29,538 bases of DNA from DATHRK01 sp035513295 (lineage in GTDB: Bacteria; Gemmatimonadota; Gemmatimonadetes; Longimicrobiales; RSA9), in contig DATKCH010000019.1 in assembly GCA_035513295.1 (NCBI GenBank), positions 1 through 29,538 of the forward strand, in the 5' to 3' direction. The number at the start of each line of letters is the position of its first letter. Within the stretch, counting starts at the first letter, position 1. The translations under genes and the position numbers were made by a program. Below, piece by piece: positions 14,220 through 23,022 of this stretch. The notes under the pieces were generated by a model. It ran no database searches, was not told the DNA's origin, and saw only the letters and a list, made by a program, of their open reading frames with translations.

Positions 14220-14735
14220 CTACCGCGCCGCGCCGCTGGCGTCTCCGCCGCCCGGCTCGGGTCCATCCGCGGCACGTCCGCCGTCCGGCGATCGGCTCCA
14301 CACGCGCATCACGTGATAATCTCCCGGCTCGCAGCGACTCGTCTCGGCGATGGAGGCCATGCGCAGGGCGGCGTCCAGGTCGTCGACGAGACAGTGCCGG
14401 TTGGCACCGACCTCCGTCGCCCAGGCGTTGCAGGAGAGCGGCGAGCACTCGAAGAAGTCGCTCTCTCCGCGGCTCACGACGTCGTAGCCGAGGGCGCGGA
14501 AGGTGGCATCCAGGGCGCGCACGCCGTCCGCGCCGACCGCGAAGGGCACGGGCGCGCCCTCCACGTACCGCACGGGGACGAGCTCGTAGGCGTGCAGGTC
14601 GAAGTTCGCGCGTTCCCCGTCGGGGACCACGCTCCAGGCGGTGGCCGGGTCGCGGTAGTAGCCCCACTCGTTGTGCCGCCAGGCCTGGATCCAGCCATCC
14701 GGCCCGGGCGCGATGCACTCGGCCACGCTGCACAC
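14220..14735 (-). CDS. Unrecognised protein; start codon unclear
   Basis: At least 171 residues from GTG 14735. The frame is open and coding-like well upstream, to about 14819, encoding GAPVLIGYFPKRRTPRPDW and LDAPGVHAV before the GTG. A strong AGGAGG (14839-14834) lies in just the right area for a start near 14828-14817, but no ATG, GTG or TTG occurs in this frame between the upstream in-frame stop (under DUF1059) and 14735. The body has conserved-looking blocks (ECIAPGPDGWI, RHNEWGYYRDP, DFFECSPLSCNAWATEVGAN) that suggest a soluble enzyme or binding protein. I cannot assign a function. A Gly/Asp-rich tail ends it. It lies between DUF1059 and the Dph6-like gene. Confidence 0.7.
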   Translation of the reverse strand: MCSVAECIAPGPDGWIQAWRHNEWGYYRDPATAWSVVPDGERANFDLHAYELVPVRYVEGAPVPFAVGADGVRALDATFRALGYDVVSRGESDFFECSPLSCNAWATEVGANRHCLVDDLDAALRMASIAETSRCEPGDYHVMRVWSRSPDGGRAADGPEPGGGDASGAAR

Positions 14736-14847
14736 CGCGTGTACGCCCGGGGCGTCGAGCCAGTCGGGGCGCGGCGTCCGCCGCTTCGGAAAATAGCCGA
14801 TGAGGACCGGCGCGCCGACGTCGGCCGCCGGGGCCTCCTGGGCAGAG

Positions 14848-15033
14848 CTATGCGTCGGGCTTTTCGCGGATGACCGAGGCGACCTTCGCCTCCAGCTCCG
14901 GGGTGATCTCGTGGATGTCGTGGACCGCTGCCGCGTGCGCGGCGACCTTGCCCATCAACTCCTCGGTCGTGGCGGCCGTCGCGACGTAGTCGCAGTCCAT
15001 CCCGACGTCGGCGCAGCGCAGTTCCTTGGCCAT
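14848..15033 (-). CDS. DUF1059 domain small protein
   Basis: A 61-residue protein matching the small DUF1059 family over its full length: basic start MAKELRC, Cys7 and Cys14 (CADVGMDCDY), then the TEELMGKVAAHAAAVHDIHEI helix with two conserved His residues. The Cys and His spacing suggests metal binding, but this has not been shown in the family as far as I know. GGAG lies about six bases before ATG 15033. A 120-base gap separates it from the upstream methyltransferase, so it may have its own promoter. Confidence 0.9.
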   Translation of the reverse strand: MAKELRCADVGMDCDYVATAATTEELMGKVAAHAAAVHDIHEITPELEAKVASVIREKPDA

Positions 15034-15123
15034 GTTTGCTCCTTCGGAAGGGGATCGGGCCGCGGTTTCCATGGGGGAAGCCCGCCCGATTTCAACCTGC
15101 GTCGGCGAGGCGGGATGGCGCAA

Positions 15124-15137
15124 CGGCCCCGGGGCCG
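15124..15137. repeat. Perfect GC palindrome downstream of methyltransferase stop
   Basis: CGGCCCC/GGGGCCG is a perfect 14-bp palindrome 17 bases past the TAG of the minus-strand methyltransferase and about 90 bases before DUF1059. It could fold as a small hairpin with a CCGG-type loop and slow RNA polymerase, or be a protein site. No T-run follows. The rest of this 120-base gap shows nothing I can name. Confidence 0.4.
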
Positions 15138-15153
15138 GTTCCGCGGCGCACCG

Positions 15154-15951
15154 CTACCTCGCCGTGTCAGTCGCTACGGCTTTGCGCGCCACGAAAACCT
15201 CGACGGCGTCGGCGAGCTCGCTGTGCTCGAACGGGACGCTGGTCGCTTCGAAGCCGACGTCGGCGAGCAGGCGGAGCCAGTCGGCGCGCGGGAACAGCCC
15301 GCCTACGTGGCGGTCGTGTTCGACCCGCACGGAGCTTCCCTCGCGGAGCAGGAACGCGTAGTCCGTGACGTACGTGGAGTCCTCGGGGTCCGGGTCCCAG
15401 GTCCACTGCAGGTAGCGCAGCCCGCGCTCGGGTCCGTCGTGACCGCCGTGGCTCGTGGACGGCCGGAACGTGTCGCGCAGGTGGTCGGGAGCGAAGACCG
15501 CGGCGCCGCCGTCCCGGCAGTGGACGAACGCCGTCTCGAACGTTCGGCGCAGGTCGCCCAGGCTCGTGATGTAGTCCACCGCGTCGTGGACGAAGACGCA
15601 GTCGAACTCCCGATCCAGCCGGACGGAGCGCATGTCGCCCTCCACGTGCTCGCACCGCGGGTTCAGGCGCCGGCTCACGTCGAGCATAGCCGTCGCAGGA
15701 TCGACCAGCGTCACGTCGCGGAACGCCGCCTTCATGTGCGAGGCGTTGTTGCCGCCGCCGCTGCCCAGCTCCAGGAGCGACTCGGGGTTTCCGGCGCAGC
15801 CGTCGAGGAGCACCCGAAGGTAGAACGACGCCTCTTCTTCGTAATCCTCCGGTGCCGATAGCAGCGGCCACCAGGACGCCAGTTCCCGGTACAGCCTGGG
15901 ACCGGGCTCGACCGCGGGGACGCGGTCGCGCGCCGGCTCGCCCGACTTCAT
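15154..15951 (-). CDS. Class I SAM-dependent methyltransferase
   Basis: A 265-residue class I methyltransferase. Motif I is LELGSGGGNN (about 62-71), with the ribose-binding acid in VTLVDPATAML and a following GDMRSVRLDREFDCVFVHDAVDYI block (motifs II-III). The C-terminal part (YVTDYAFLLREG, GGLFPRADWLRLLADVGFEA) is typical of small-molecule methyltransferases. ATG 15951 is used; a GTG two codons earlier is possible. It starts 28 bases after the DUF805 stop on the same strand. The acceptor is unknown. Confidence 0.88.
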   Translation of the reverse strand: MKSGEPARDRVPAVEPGPRLYRELASWWPLLSAPEDYEEEASFYLRVLLDGCAGNPESLLELGSGGGNNASHMKAAFRDVTLVDPATAMLDVSRRLNPRCEHVEGDMRSVRLDREFDCVFVHDAVDYITSLGDLRRTFETAFVHCRDGGAAVFAPDHLRDTFRPSTSHGGHDGPERGLRYLQWTWDPDPEDSTYVTDYAFLLREGSSVRVEHDRHVGGLFPRADWLRLLADVGFEATSVPFEHSELADAVEVFVARKAVATDTAR

Positions 15952-15979
15952 CCGCACGTCGACGATCGTTCGCTTCCCT

Positions 15980-16348
15980 TCAGGCGTGGACGGCCCTGGG
16001 GTCCGGGCCGAATCGATTGGCGCCGGGTTCGCCGTCGGCGGTCCAGAATGCGAGGAGCGCGAACCACCCGAAGATCGGGATGAGCAGAAGCAGCAGCCAC
16101 GCCCCGGAGCGCCCGGTATCGTGAAACCTGCGGACCATCACGGCCAGCGTCGGGAGGAAGATCGCCAGCCAGTAGATGCCCGAAAGCAGGCCGTATCCCG
16201 CGTTGGAGCCAGCGCCGAGCAGCGTGTCGATGGAGCTCAGCACGAATGACAGGAACGCGCTGAGGAGCAGGAAGGTCCACAGCTCGCGCCGCCGCGAACG
16301 GCCCCGGAAGTCGGCGTAGCGCTTCAAAACCCTCAGGTACCAGCCCAT
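15980..16348 (-). CDS. DUF805 inner-membrane protein
   Basis: A 122-residue membrane protein. FRGRSRRRELWTFLL near the N-terminus and the late VRRFHDTGRSGAW motif are the defining blocks of DUF805 (YhaH/YhaI type), with about four membrane helices, two of them between these blocks. The C-terminal tail (ADGEPGANRFGPDP) is also family-typical. GGGAGG lies five to ten bases before ATG 16348, which rules out the longer in-frame extension. It is the first gene of the minus-strand run and shares a divergent promoter region with the phosphatase-like gene. Confidence 0.95.
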   Translation of the reverse strand: MGWYLRVLKRYADFRGRSRRRELWTFLLLSAFLSFVLSSIDTLLGAGSNAGYGLLSGIYWLAIFLPTLAVMVRRFHDTGRSGAWLLLLLIPIFGWFALLAFWTADGEPGANRFGPDPRAVHA

Positions 16349-16454
16349 CGCGTCCTCCCGGGGGCGGACGCGCGACGCTCCCGCACGCTCAGCCCGCCCA
16401 CTCCGCGGCGGTTGCGGCAGCCCCGCCCCCCGCGCTACCCCGGCAGAGGCGTCC

Positions 16455-16466
16455 CGATCCGGATCG
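16455..16466. promoter_or_regulatory. 12-bp palindrome in divergent promoter region
   Basis: CGATCCGGATCG is a perfect 12-bp palindrome in the 160-base gap between DUF805 (minus) and the phosphatase-like gene (plus). Its position would suit an operator serving both genes. No other copy was noticed and no regulator gene is adjacent, so this is only a candidate. Confidence 0.25.
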
Positions 16467-16508
16467 CCGGCGCTGGCGGGACCCGATCCTGCATCTCGAG
16501 AGCGGGCC

Positions 16509-17750
16509 ATGCCAACAATCGACCGCCGGGTCTTCGTCCTGTACGTGCCGGGCCTGGACCTCCGTCGGGTCACCGAGGAGGTGTCCCCCGTCATACACGG
16601 TCTCGTCCGGGACCGGCCGGCGGTAGATCTGCGCACCTTGCCGTCCACGGAGCTCGTGCCCAGCCTGATCACGGGCGTGTGGCCCCACGAGCACGGCGTC
16701 TGGCAGGTGAGCCTCAAGCGCGACGTCAAGGAGGACGCGCTGACCCGCCTACTGTCCGCGGTCCCCGACGTCGTCACGACGACGCTGCAATGCGTGCGTC
16801 ACCTGTTCGACGCCAGCTACGACCTCGCCGCGATCCCCTGGCGCCGCCGCCGGCATTTCAACCAGCACCGCTTCAAGTACACCCGGCGTCAGGACGGGGA
16901 CCTGGGAGGCCCGGAGTCCGGGACGGTGTTCGACTGGGTCGGGGACCGGGCCAGGTACCGCTTCACCCGTCACTGGACCGACATCCCGTCGTTGCTCGAG
17001 TCGCTCCCCGACGATGGGCTCGAGCTGGACTTCCTGGAGTTCTACGCGCTCGATCTGCTCTCCCACTGGCACCTGGACCAACCCGAGGTCATGGAGGAGC
17101 ACCTGCGCCTGCTGGACGACTTCGTGGCCGCGCTCCGGACGCGGTGCTCGGCGGAGAACGTGACGATGGTGCTGCTCGTCGATCACGGGCAGGAACCCAT
17201 CCGGCGCACGATCGACCTGCTCACGGCCCTTCGGAGCAGCGGGGTGCGCGGGCGCGACTACCACTACTTCATCGAGATCGGGCAGGCGCGCTTCTGGTTC
17301 GAGACCGACGAGGCGCGCGCGGCGATAACGGCCGCCCTGCGCCAGGTCCCCGACCTGCACCTGTTCACCTGGGAGGAGATGGCGCGGTTCGACGTCGCCT
17401 TCCCGGACTCCTCGTGGGGCGAGCTGTACGCCATCGCCGACAACGGAGTGGCGTTCTTCCCGCACGACTTCTATCAGCCGCTGGCCAATCTCTACCTCGG
17501 CCTGACGAGTGCCGAACAGCGACCGCGCAGACGCGACCCCCGCCATCGGGCGAACCACGGACAGCTGCCCGACCACCCCTCGGAGCGGGGCATCGTGATC
17601 GTGGCGAACGGTGACTGGTCGCCGCGCAGGGAGAGCGCGCGCCTCATCGACTTCGCGCCGACGATCCTGCGCATGCTGGGGCGGGAACCCCCCGCCCACC
17701 TGCGCGGCGAGCCCATGTTCGACCCCGCCGTGGCAGCCGTTGGCGGCTGA
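16509..17750 (+). CDS. Alkaline-phosphatase-superfamily protein (type I phosphodiesterase-like)
   Basis: A 413-residue protein of the alkaline phosphatase/phosphodiesterase superfamily. Visible motifs: LPSTELVPSLITGVWPHEHGVW (nucleophile region, Ser46 or Thr47, with TG at 55-56), D182 and H186 (ALDLLSHWH, second metal site), D225-H226 (LLVDHGQ), and a late His in NHGQLPDH followed by GIVIVANGDW. The first metal ligand, Asp of the usual 'iDGl' strand, is missing: the sequence reads YVPGL. So one metal site may be altered. No signal peptide is seen, which suggests a cytosolic protein. It is followed at once by a flippase-like membrane gene, and the pair may handle phospho-head-group chemistry. 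Confidence 0.85.
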   Translation: MPTIDRRVFVLYVPGLDLRRVTEEVSPVIHGLVRDRPAVDLRTLPSTELVPSLITGVWPHEHGVWQVSLKRDVKEDALTRLLSAVPDVVTTTLQCVRHLFDASYDLAAIPWRRRRHFNQHRFKYTRRQDGDLGGPESGTVFDWVGDRARYRFTRHWTDIPSLLESLPDDGLELDFLEFYALDLLSHWHLDQPEVMEEHLRLLDDFVAALRTRCSAENVTMVLLVDHGQEPIRRTIDLLTALRSSGVRGRDYHYFIEIGQARFWFETDEARAAITAALRQVPDLHLFTWEEMARFDVAFPDSSWGELYAIADNGVAFFPHDFYQPLANLYLGLTSAEQRPRRRDPRHRANHGQLPDHPSERGIVIVANGDWSPRRESARLIDFAPTILRMLGREPPAHLRGEPMFDPAVAAVGG

Positions 17751-17796
17751 GCCGGGACCCGATCGAGCCGTCGGACGCCGATCCAGGACCGCCTTC

Positions 17797-18756
17797 GTGA
17801 TCCGCTGGGCGGCGGCGGCGATCGTGCTCGCGTTCCTGGTGAGGGCGGTCTCGGCGTCGGCGATCATCGACGCGATCGGCGCCACGCACCCAGCGTGGGC
17901 CGCCGCGGCGTTCGCCCTGACGCTGCTTTCGCAGTTCGTGGTGGCCGCCAGGCTGAAGCTGCTTTCGAACGCCTACGGGCTGGGCCCATCTCTGCCGGCG
18001 CTGTTCCGCATCAACCTCGCGGCGTTGTTCTACGGCATGTTCCTGCCCGCCGGGAACGTGACCGCGGCGGCCGTGCGGTACTACCGCATCGCCCGGCCCA
18101 ACGAGGAGTACTCGGGGGGTGCGATCGCTATCGTGCTGGACCGGCTCGCGGCCACCGCGTCGCTGTGCGCCGTCGGCGTCGCGGCGTGGCTCCTGGCCGA
18201 CCCGGCTACCGGACGGGCGGCGTTGGCGGTGATGGCCGGGTCCCTCGCCGTGCTGCTGCTCGCGGTGGCGGCCCTGCTCGGAGGGCGCGCGACCGGGGTG
18301 ATCGAGTGGCTGGCGAGGAGGCTTCCGCCGAGGTTCGCGCTCGCTCGCGCCGCGGCCCGGTCGAGGGAGCTGTCCGCCGCTACGCTCGGGGGCGTCACGG
18401 TCCTGTCCCTGCTCGCGCACCTGATCGGGGTGCTCGGCTACCAGGCGCTGGCGGTCGCGCTGGGGCTGGAGCTGTCCCTGCTGACGGTGGCGTGGATCCG
18501 CTCCGCGGCGATGCTCGCGGCCATGCTGCCGGTGGCGATCGCCGGGCTGGGAGTCAGGGACGCCGCCCTCTTCGCCCTGCTCGCGCCGTACGGCGTGCCG
18601 GGCGGACAGGCGCTCGCCTTCTCCCTATCCGTCTTCGCCTGGACTATCGCCGCCGTCGGGCTGCTGGGCGGGGTGCTGGAAGCGCTCGGCCTGGTGTCGG
18701 GGAGGGGAGCCGCGCGGGCCGGCCGCAACCCGAAAGGCCGTGTTCGCCATCTATGA
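17797..18756 (+). CDS. Lysylphosphatidylglycerol-synthase TM / flippase-like membrane protein
   Basis: A 319-residue polytopic membrane protein with about seven to eight helices. It belongs to the UPF0104/LPG_synthase_TM (flippase-like, TIGR00374) family. Typical blocks are RINLAALFYGMFLPAGN (the family's G-x-x-x-P-G region), RYYRIAR, and the late MLPVAIAGLGVRDAALF with its GxRE/D-like turn. No soluble synthase domain follows, so it is the membrane module only. GTG 17797 has AGGA about ten bases upstream; a TTG at 17740 overlapping the previous stop is an alternative. Family members move or present lipid-linked substrates across the inner membrane. Confidence 0.88.
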   Translation: MIRWAAAAIVLAFLVRAVSASAIIDAIGATHPAWAAAAFALTLLSQFVVAARLKLLSNAYGLGPSLPALFRINLAALFYGMFLPAGNVTAAAVRYYRIARPNEEYSGGAIAIVLDRLAATASLCAVGVAAWLLADPATGRAALAVMAGSLAVLLLAVAALLGGRATGVIEWLARRLPPRFALARAAARSRELSAATLGGVTVLSLLAHLIGVLGYQALAVALGLELSLLTVAWIRSAAMLAAMLPVAIAGLGVRDAALFALLAPYGVPGGQALAFSLSVFAWTIAAVGLLGGVLEALGLVSGRGAARAGRNPKGRVRHL

Positions 18757-18851
18757 CGAAGCGCGTGCGCGCCGAAGGGCCGCGCCCACTTGTCCCGCCC
18801 GACCACTCGACCGACACTGACCGGGTTCTCGTTCGATCTCCGGAGGCGAAA

Positions 18852-21455
18852 ATGATCCGTTGCACCGAAGAAGGCGTCTGGCTGCGAAGGGCGGCGCTCG
18901 CCACCGCGCTCGCGCTGGCGGTCCCGGCCGCCGCGGCGGCGCAGGACGAAGGCGAAGGCGAAGGCGACCGGAAGGAATCCTTCGAAAAGCTCGTCGAGGG
19001 CGCCGAGCGCACCGAAGGCTTCTTCGATACGTACTCCAAGGACGGCACGCTCTACCTCGCCGTGCGGCCGGAGCAGTTCGGGCAGGACTTCCTGCTGGAC
19101 ACGCGCCTGGCGCAGGGCATAGGCGCCGCCGGGCTCTTCGGCGGCACGACCCTGACCTACTTCGAGATGGACCTGATGGCGCTCGAGCGTCGGGGCGACC
19201 AGGTCTACCTCGTCCAGCGCCCGCATCGGTTCGGCGCGGACGGCGACGCGCGCGCCAGTGACGCGGTGGACATCACCATCGGGTCGTCCGTGGTCGAGAC
19301 CGCGAAGGTGGAGGCGACCCGCGACGACGATGAGGCCGCGCTCATCGACGCGACGGCGTGGTTCCTTTCCGACCTCTCCGGCGTCGGCTGGAGCCTGCGC
19401 GACGTCGCCTCCACGCGCCCGGGCCAGCCCGGCACCGTCGCCTTCGACAGGGATCGGAGCTTCATAGAGGAAACCAAGGGCTTCCAGGACAACATCGGCA
19501 TCCGCGCCCGCCTGACGTTCAAGCCGGGCGAGCCGGTCGGGCTGCCGTCGGTTCCGGACGGGCGCTACATCTCCGTGTCCGTGCACTACACCCTCGCGCG
19601 GCTCCCCGAGAGGCCGATGGAGCGGCGGATAGCCGACGAGCGGCTCGGCAACTTCCAGACGGTCCACAAGGACTTCAGCGCCGAAGACAGCACCTTCTTC
19701 CGGCGCTTCGTGAACCGCTGGCGGCTGGAACGCGGCGAGCAGGCCGGCGACCGCTGGCGGCCCGTCCAGCCGATCGTCTACCACATCGACCACAACGTTC
19801 CCGACCAGTATCGCGGCTGGTTCAAGGAGGGGGTGGAGCGCTGGAACGCCGCGTTCGAGGCGGCGGGCTGGGAGGGCGCGGTGGTCGCGCGCGACCTGCC
19901 GGAAGGCGCCGATCCCGACGACATGCAGTATTCCACCCTGCGCTGGAACACGTCCGACGCCCCGGGCTACGGGGCGATCGGCCCCTCGAAGGTCGATCCG
20001 CGCACGGGCGAGACGCTCGACGCCGACATCCTCTTCGAGGCGAACATGTTCATGGGCTTCCGCAACACGTGGCGGAACCTGATCAACCCGATGACCGCAG
20101 CGGAGGCCTTCGAACAGGCGCTCGGCGTGGGGGCGTTCGCGGCTCCCGACGCGAACAGCTCCGGCGTCGAGCTGCCGGGCTTCGGCGCCGCGCTGGAGGC
20201 GCAGGGGGCGCTCGCCGGCCTGCTGCTGGCTGCCCGCGGCGACGCGGATCCGGGAGCGCCGGTGCCGGAGGAGATCCTGCGGCAGTTCACCATCTGGGTC
20301 GTGATGCACGAGGTGGGGCACACGCTCGGCCTGCAGCACAACTTCCGCTCCTCGGCGAGCACGCCCAACGCCCTCCTCCACGATACCGACTTCACGGGCC
20401 GCAACGGCGTCTTCAGCTCGGTGATGGAGTATCCCACCATCAACATCGCGTCGAGCGGACTGAACGGAGACTGGTACACGACCCACCCGGGCTCCTACGA
20501 CCGCTGGGTGATCGGCTACGCATACACGAACGACCAGGCGGACGCCGACCGCATCGCCCGCGAGGTGTCGATGCAGGAGCACATGTTCGGCAACGAGTCC
20601 GGCGGCCCGGGTGCGCTCGACCCGACCATCAACGTGTACGATCTGGGCGCGGACCCCCTCGCGTGGGGCGCCGAGCGGAGCGCGCTCATCCGCGGCACGT
20701 GGGAGCGGCTGCCCGAGTACGTGCTGCTGGACAACACCCCGTACGCGGAGATGCGCAACGCCTTCGCCCAGCTGCTGAACGAGTACGCGCGCGCGGTGGC
20801 TCCCGCGGTCAAGTACATCGGCGGGCAGTACATGAACCGGGACCGCGTCGGGGACGGCCGGGACCCCTTCGTGAACGTCCCGAAGGCCGAACAGGAGAAG
20901 GCGTTGCAACTGCTGGTCGATCGCGTGTTCGCGGCCAACGCGCTCACGCTCAGCGGAGAGACGCTGCGCGCCTTCGGCCCCGAGAGGCGCGCCGGCTGGG
21001 ACATGCGGTCGACCATCGGTGGGCGCTTCGATTTCCCCTATCACACGCTCGTGCTAGACCTCCAGTCGAGCGTGCTGGGTCAGCTGCTCGACGCGTCCCG
21101 GCTCGCGCGCATCCGCGACGGCGAGACCAAGTTCGGCCAGGCCGAGGTCGTGAGCATCCCGGAGCTGTTCGACGCGCTCACCGGCGCGATCTGGAGCGAC
21201 CTGGGGGCCCGCGCCATCTCGGGGTCGCGGCGCGACCTGCAGCGTGCCTACCTGGACGCGATGACCGAGCTGCTCGTCGATCCGGCGGACGGCACGCCGG
21301 CGGACGCGCGCTCGGTCGCGCGCTGGGAGCTGAATCAGCTGAAGGACCGCCTCCGGTCCGCGACCAGCGGGGACCCGTACACGCGCGCGCACCTGGCCGA
21401 GTCCGTCGCGCGCATAGACAAGGCGCTCGACGCGGGCCTGGAAGCGGAGGGCTAG
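18852..21455 (+). CDS. Secreted zinc metalloprotease (DUF5117/DUF4953 family)
   Basis: An 867-residue secreted zinc-dependent peptidase. The signal peptide ends near Ala30, followed by a short acidic repeat (DEGEGEGD). The DUF5117-type N-terminal region starts at about residue 50 (KDGTLYLAVRPEQFGQDFLL). The zinc site is HEVGHTLGLQH (H486, E487, H490, H496), the extended HExxHxxGxxH form of metzincin-like enzymes. A Met-turn-like SVMEYP follows at about residue 525. The C-terminal half (residues 600-860) is mostly helical. GGAGG is placed five to nine bases before ATG 18852, which fixes the start. A gap of 95 bases from the flippase-like gene may hold its promoter. The substrate is unknown. 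Confidence 0.95.
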   Translation: MIRCTEEGVWLRRAALATALALAVPAAAAAQDEGEGEGDRKESFEKLVEGAERTEGFFDTYSKDGTLYLAVRPEQFGQDFLLDTRLAQGIGAAGLFGGTTLTYFEMDLMALERRGDQVYLVQRPHRFGADGDARASDAVDITIGSSVVETAKVEATRDDDEAALIDATAWFLSDLSGVGWSLRDVASTRPGQPGTVAFDRDRSFIEETKGFQDNIGIRARLTFKPGEPVGLPSVPDGRYISVSVHYTLARLPERPMERRIADERLGNFQTVHKDFSAEDSTFFRRFVNRWRLERGEQAGDRWRPVQPIVYHIDHNVPDQYRGWFKEGVERWNAAFEAAGWEGAVVARDLPEGADPDDMQYSTLRWNTSDAPGYGAIGPSKVDPRTGETLDADILFEANMFMGFRNTWRNLINPMTAAEAFEQALGVGAFAAPDANSSGVELPGFGAALEAQGALAGLLLAARGDADPGAPVPEEILRQFTIWVVMHEVGHTLGLQHNFRSSASTPNALLHDTDFTGRNGVFSSVMEYPTINIASSGLNGDWYTTHPGSYDRWVIGYAYTNDQADADRIAREVSMQEHMFGNESGGPGALDPTINVYDLGADPLAWGAERSALIRGTWERLPEYVLLDNTPYAEMRNAFAQLLNEYARAVAPAVKYIGGQYMNRDRVGDGRDPFVNVPKAEQEKALQLLVDRVFAANALTLSGETLRAFGPERRAGWDMRSTIGGRFDFPYHTLVLDLQSSVLGQLLDASRLARIRDGETKFGQAEVVSIPELFDALTGAIWSDLGARAISGSRRDLQRAYLDAMTELLVDPADGTPADARSVARWELNQLKDRLRSATSGDPYTRAHLAESVARIDKALDAGLEAEG

Positions 21456-21478
21456 GGGAGAGCGAGTGCGTCGCCACG

Positions 21479-22948
21479 CTAGAGCGCGCCGCGCTCCCAG
21501 TCCCCCCAGATCGCCAGGCTGACGCCCGGTTGCGCGTCCGCCACCGACCCGCGGGTCGACCCCTGGATGTTGCAGAACAGGGTCTGTCCGTCGGGGCTGA
21601 ACGTTGCGCCCGCGAACTCGCTCGCGTTGAGGTTGTTCAACGCGAAATCGAATATCGCGCCCTCGCGCGTCAGCCCGCGCATGTACTGGCGGTCCGCCCC
21701 ATCCTCGCACAGGACGAGACCGCCCCGCGGGCTGACCGTGAGGTTGTCCGGTTGGTCCAGGACTTCGGCACCGGGTGACTCGAAGAGCAACCGCAGAGTG
21801 CCCCGGTCGTCAGCTCCTCTCCGGCCTTCGGCAGCGGCCGGCTCGTACTCCCAGACGTGGCCCTGGCTCGCCGCGCCGCCGCTCGTGTCGTGGAAGAAGA
21901 TGCGGCCGTCGCCGTACCAGCAGCCCTCGAGGCGGCGAAACACCGCCGCGCCCTTCGCGAGACCGTGCTCGAAGAGCGCCCCGCGTCGCAGCTCGAGGGG
22001 CAACCGGTCCTCCGGATCCGGGTCCACGAAGTCGAGGTCGCGCCAGACGATCGGGAACGTCGAGCCGATCCCCATGCCGGCCTGCGTGCCCCGGAAGAGC
22101 TGCAGCGAGAACTCCCCGGCAACCGTCGCGATCTGAAGGCGTCCGCCCGCGGCGAGGCGGCCCGGCTCGTCCGGCAGAAAGCGGTAGAACCCGGACCCGG
22201 GCCGCCCCCGGTCCCCGGACCGGAAGTCGTTGTCCTCGGTCTCGTAGACGATGCCCGTGCGCGGATCGACCGCGATCGCCTCGTGCTGGAAGCGGCCCAT
22301 CGCCGTCAGCGGAACGGCGGGCACGGGCCCGGCCGCCGCGACGGGAACCTCGAAGATCCAGCCGTGGGTCCTTTCGAACCCCTCCGACGCGCCGACGACG
22401 GTCTCCTCGCAGCTCAGCCAGCTCCCCCACGGAGTGGGCCCGCCGGCGCAGTTCACCGCGGTCCCCGCCAGGCTCACCCAGTCCGAGACCAGCTCGCGAT
22501 CCGCGGTCAGCTCGAGGGTCGTCGTGCCGCCGCCGGCCAGCCGGTCGTAGGCCACGGTGGCCAGCGCGGGGCCGAAGCCCGCCGGGTTCGCGTCTTCGTG
22601 GTTCCTGACGAGCCGGACGCGGCCGTCTTCCCAGGCAAACGCCGCCATCCCGTCGTGCGCGATGGGGGTCGGGTTGCCGTCGGCCATCGGGTCCCCGACC
22701 CGTCCGAAGGCGCGCGCCTGGAATCCGGCGGGCAGGATCACCTCGCCGGTGTCCGCCTCGAGAGGGCCGTAGCCGCCTTCCCCGGGACCCGCCACGGCCG
22801 GCCTCGCGTTTCGCAGCACCATCCGGCCCGCGGCGTCGCGCCCGGTGCACGCCGAGACGAGGCCCGCCAGCGAGGGCGGAACCGCGAGGGCGGCGGCGGC
22901 CGCGGAGGAGCGGAGAACGAAGGAGCGGCGGTCGAGATTCCTATTCAC
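21479..22948 (-). CDS. PhoX-like (DUF839) Tat-exported phosphatase
   Basis: A 489-residue protein of the PhoX/DUF839 family: Ca- and Fe-dependent alkaline phosphatases with a beta-propeller fold. The N-terminus has a twin-arginine signal (LDRRSFVL) and a lipobox-like VSAC (Cys34), so it may be a Tat lipoprotein. Family landmarks are RLVRNHE, VNCAGGPTPWGSWLSCEE (with Cys167, equivalent to the iron-ligating Cys in PhoX, and E181/E182), ETEDNDF, and DQPDNLTVSPRGGLVLCEDG. I used GTG 22948, since a longer in-frame Met start would overlap the divergent gene region and place a non-Tat segment in front. It converges with the metalloprotease (23 bases). Confidence 0.9.
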   Translation of the reverse strand: MNRNLDRRSFVLRSSAAAAALAVPPSLAGLVSACTGRDAAGRMVLRNARPAVAGPGEGGYGPLEADTGEVILPAGFQARAFGRVGDPMADGNPTPIAHDGMAAFAWEDGRVRLVRNHEDANPAGFGPALATVAYDRLAGGGTTTLELTADRELVSDWVSLAGTAVNCAGGPTPWGSWLSCEETVVGASEGFERTHGWIFEVPVAAAGPVPAVPLTAMGRFQHEAIAVDPRTGIVYETEDNDFRSGDRGRPGSGFYRFLPDEPGRLAAGGRLQIATVAGEFSLQLFRGTQAGMGIGSTFPIVWRDLDFVDPDPEDRLPLELRRGALFEHGLAKGAAVFRRLEGCWYGDGRIFFHDTSGGAASQGHVWEYEPAAAEGRRGADDRGTLRLLFESPGAEVLDQPDNLTVSPRGGLVLCEDGADRQYMRGLTREGAIFDFALNNLNASEFAGATFSPDGQTLFCNIQGSTRGSVADAQPGVSLAIWGDWERGAL

Positions 22949-23022
22949 CGGATGGAACCTTGCATCCGGAAACTCCGAACGCGATGAGAAGATCGCCTCG
23001 AACCCCACGACCGGAGGCCCCC

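Noticed and set aside
17895..18851. N-terminal extension of the metalloprotease frame through the flippase-like gene
   Set aside because: A good ribosome site and signal peptide start at 18852; the upstream part overlaps a clear membrane protein in another frame.
18438..21044. Very long minus-strand open frame opposite the metalloprotease
   Set aside because: The plus strand holds a complete signal peptide, HExxHxxGxxH site and ribosome site. The antisense frame is Arg/Val/Glu-rich with no recognisable domain.
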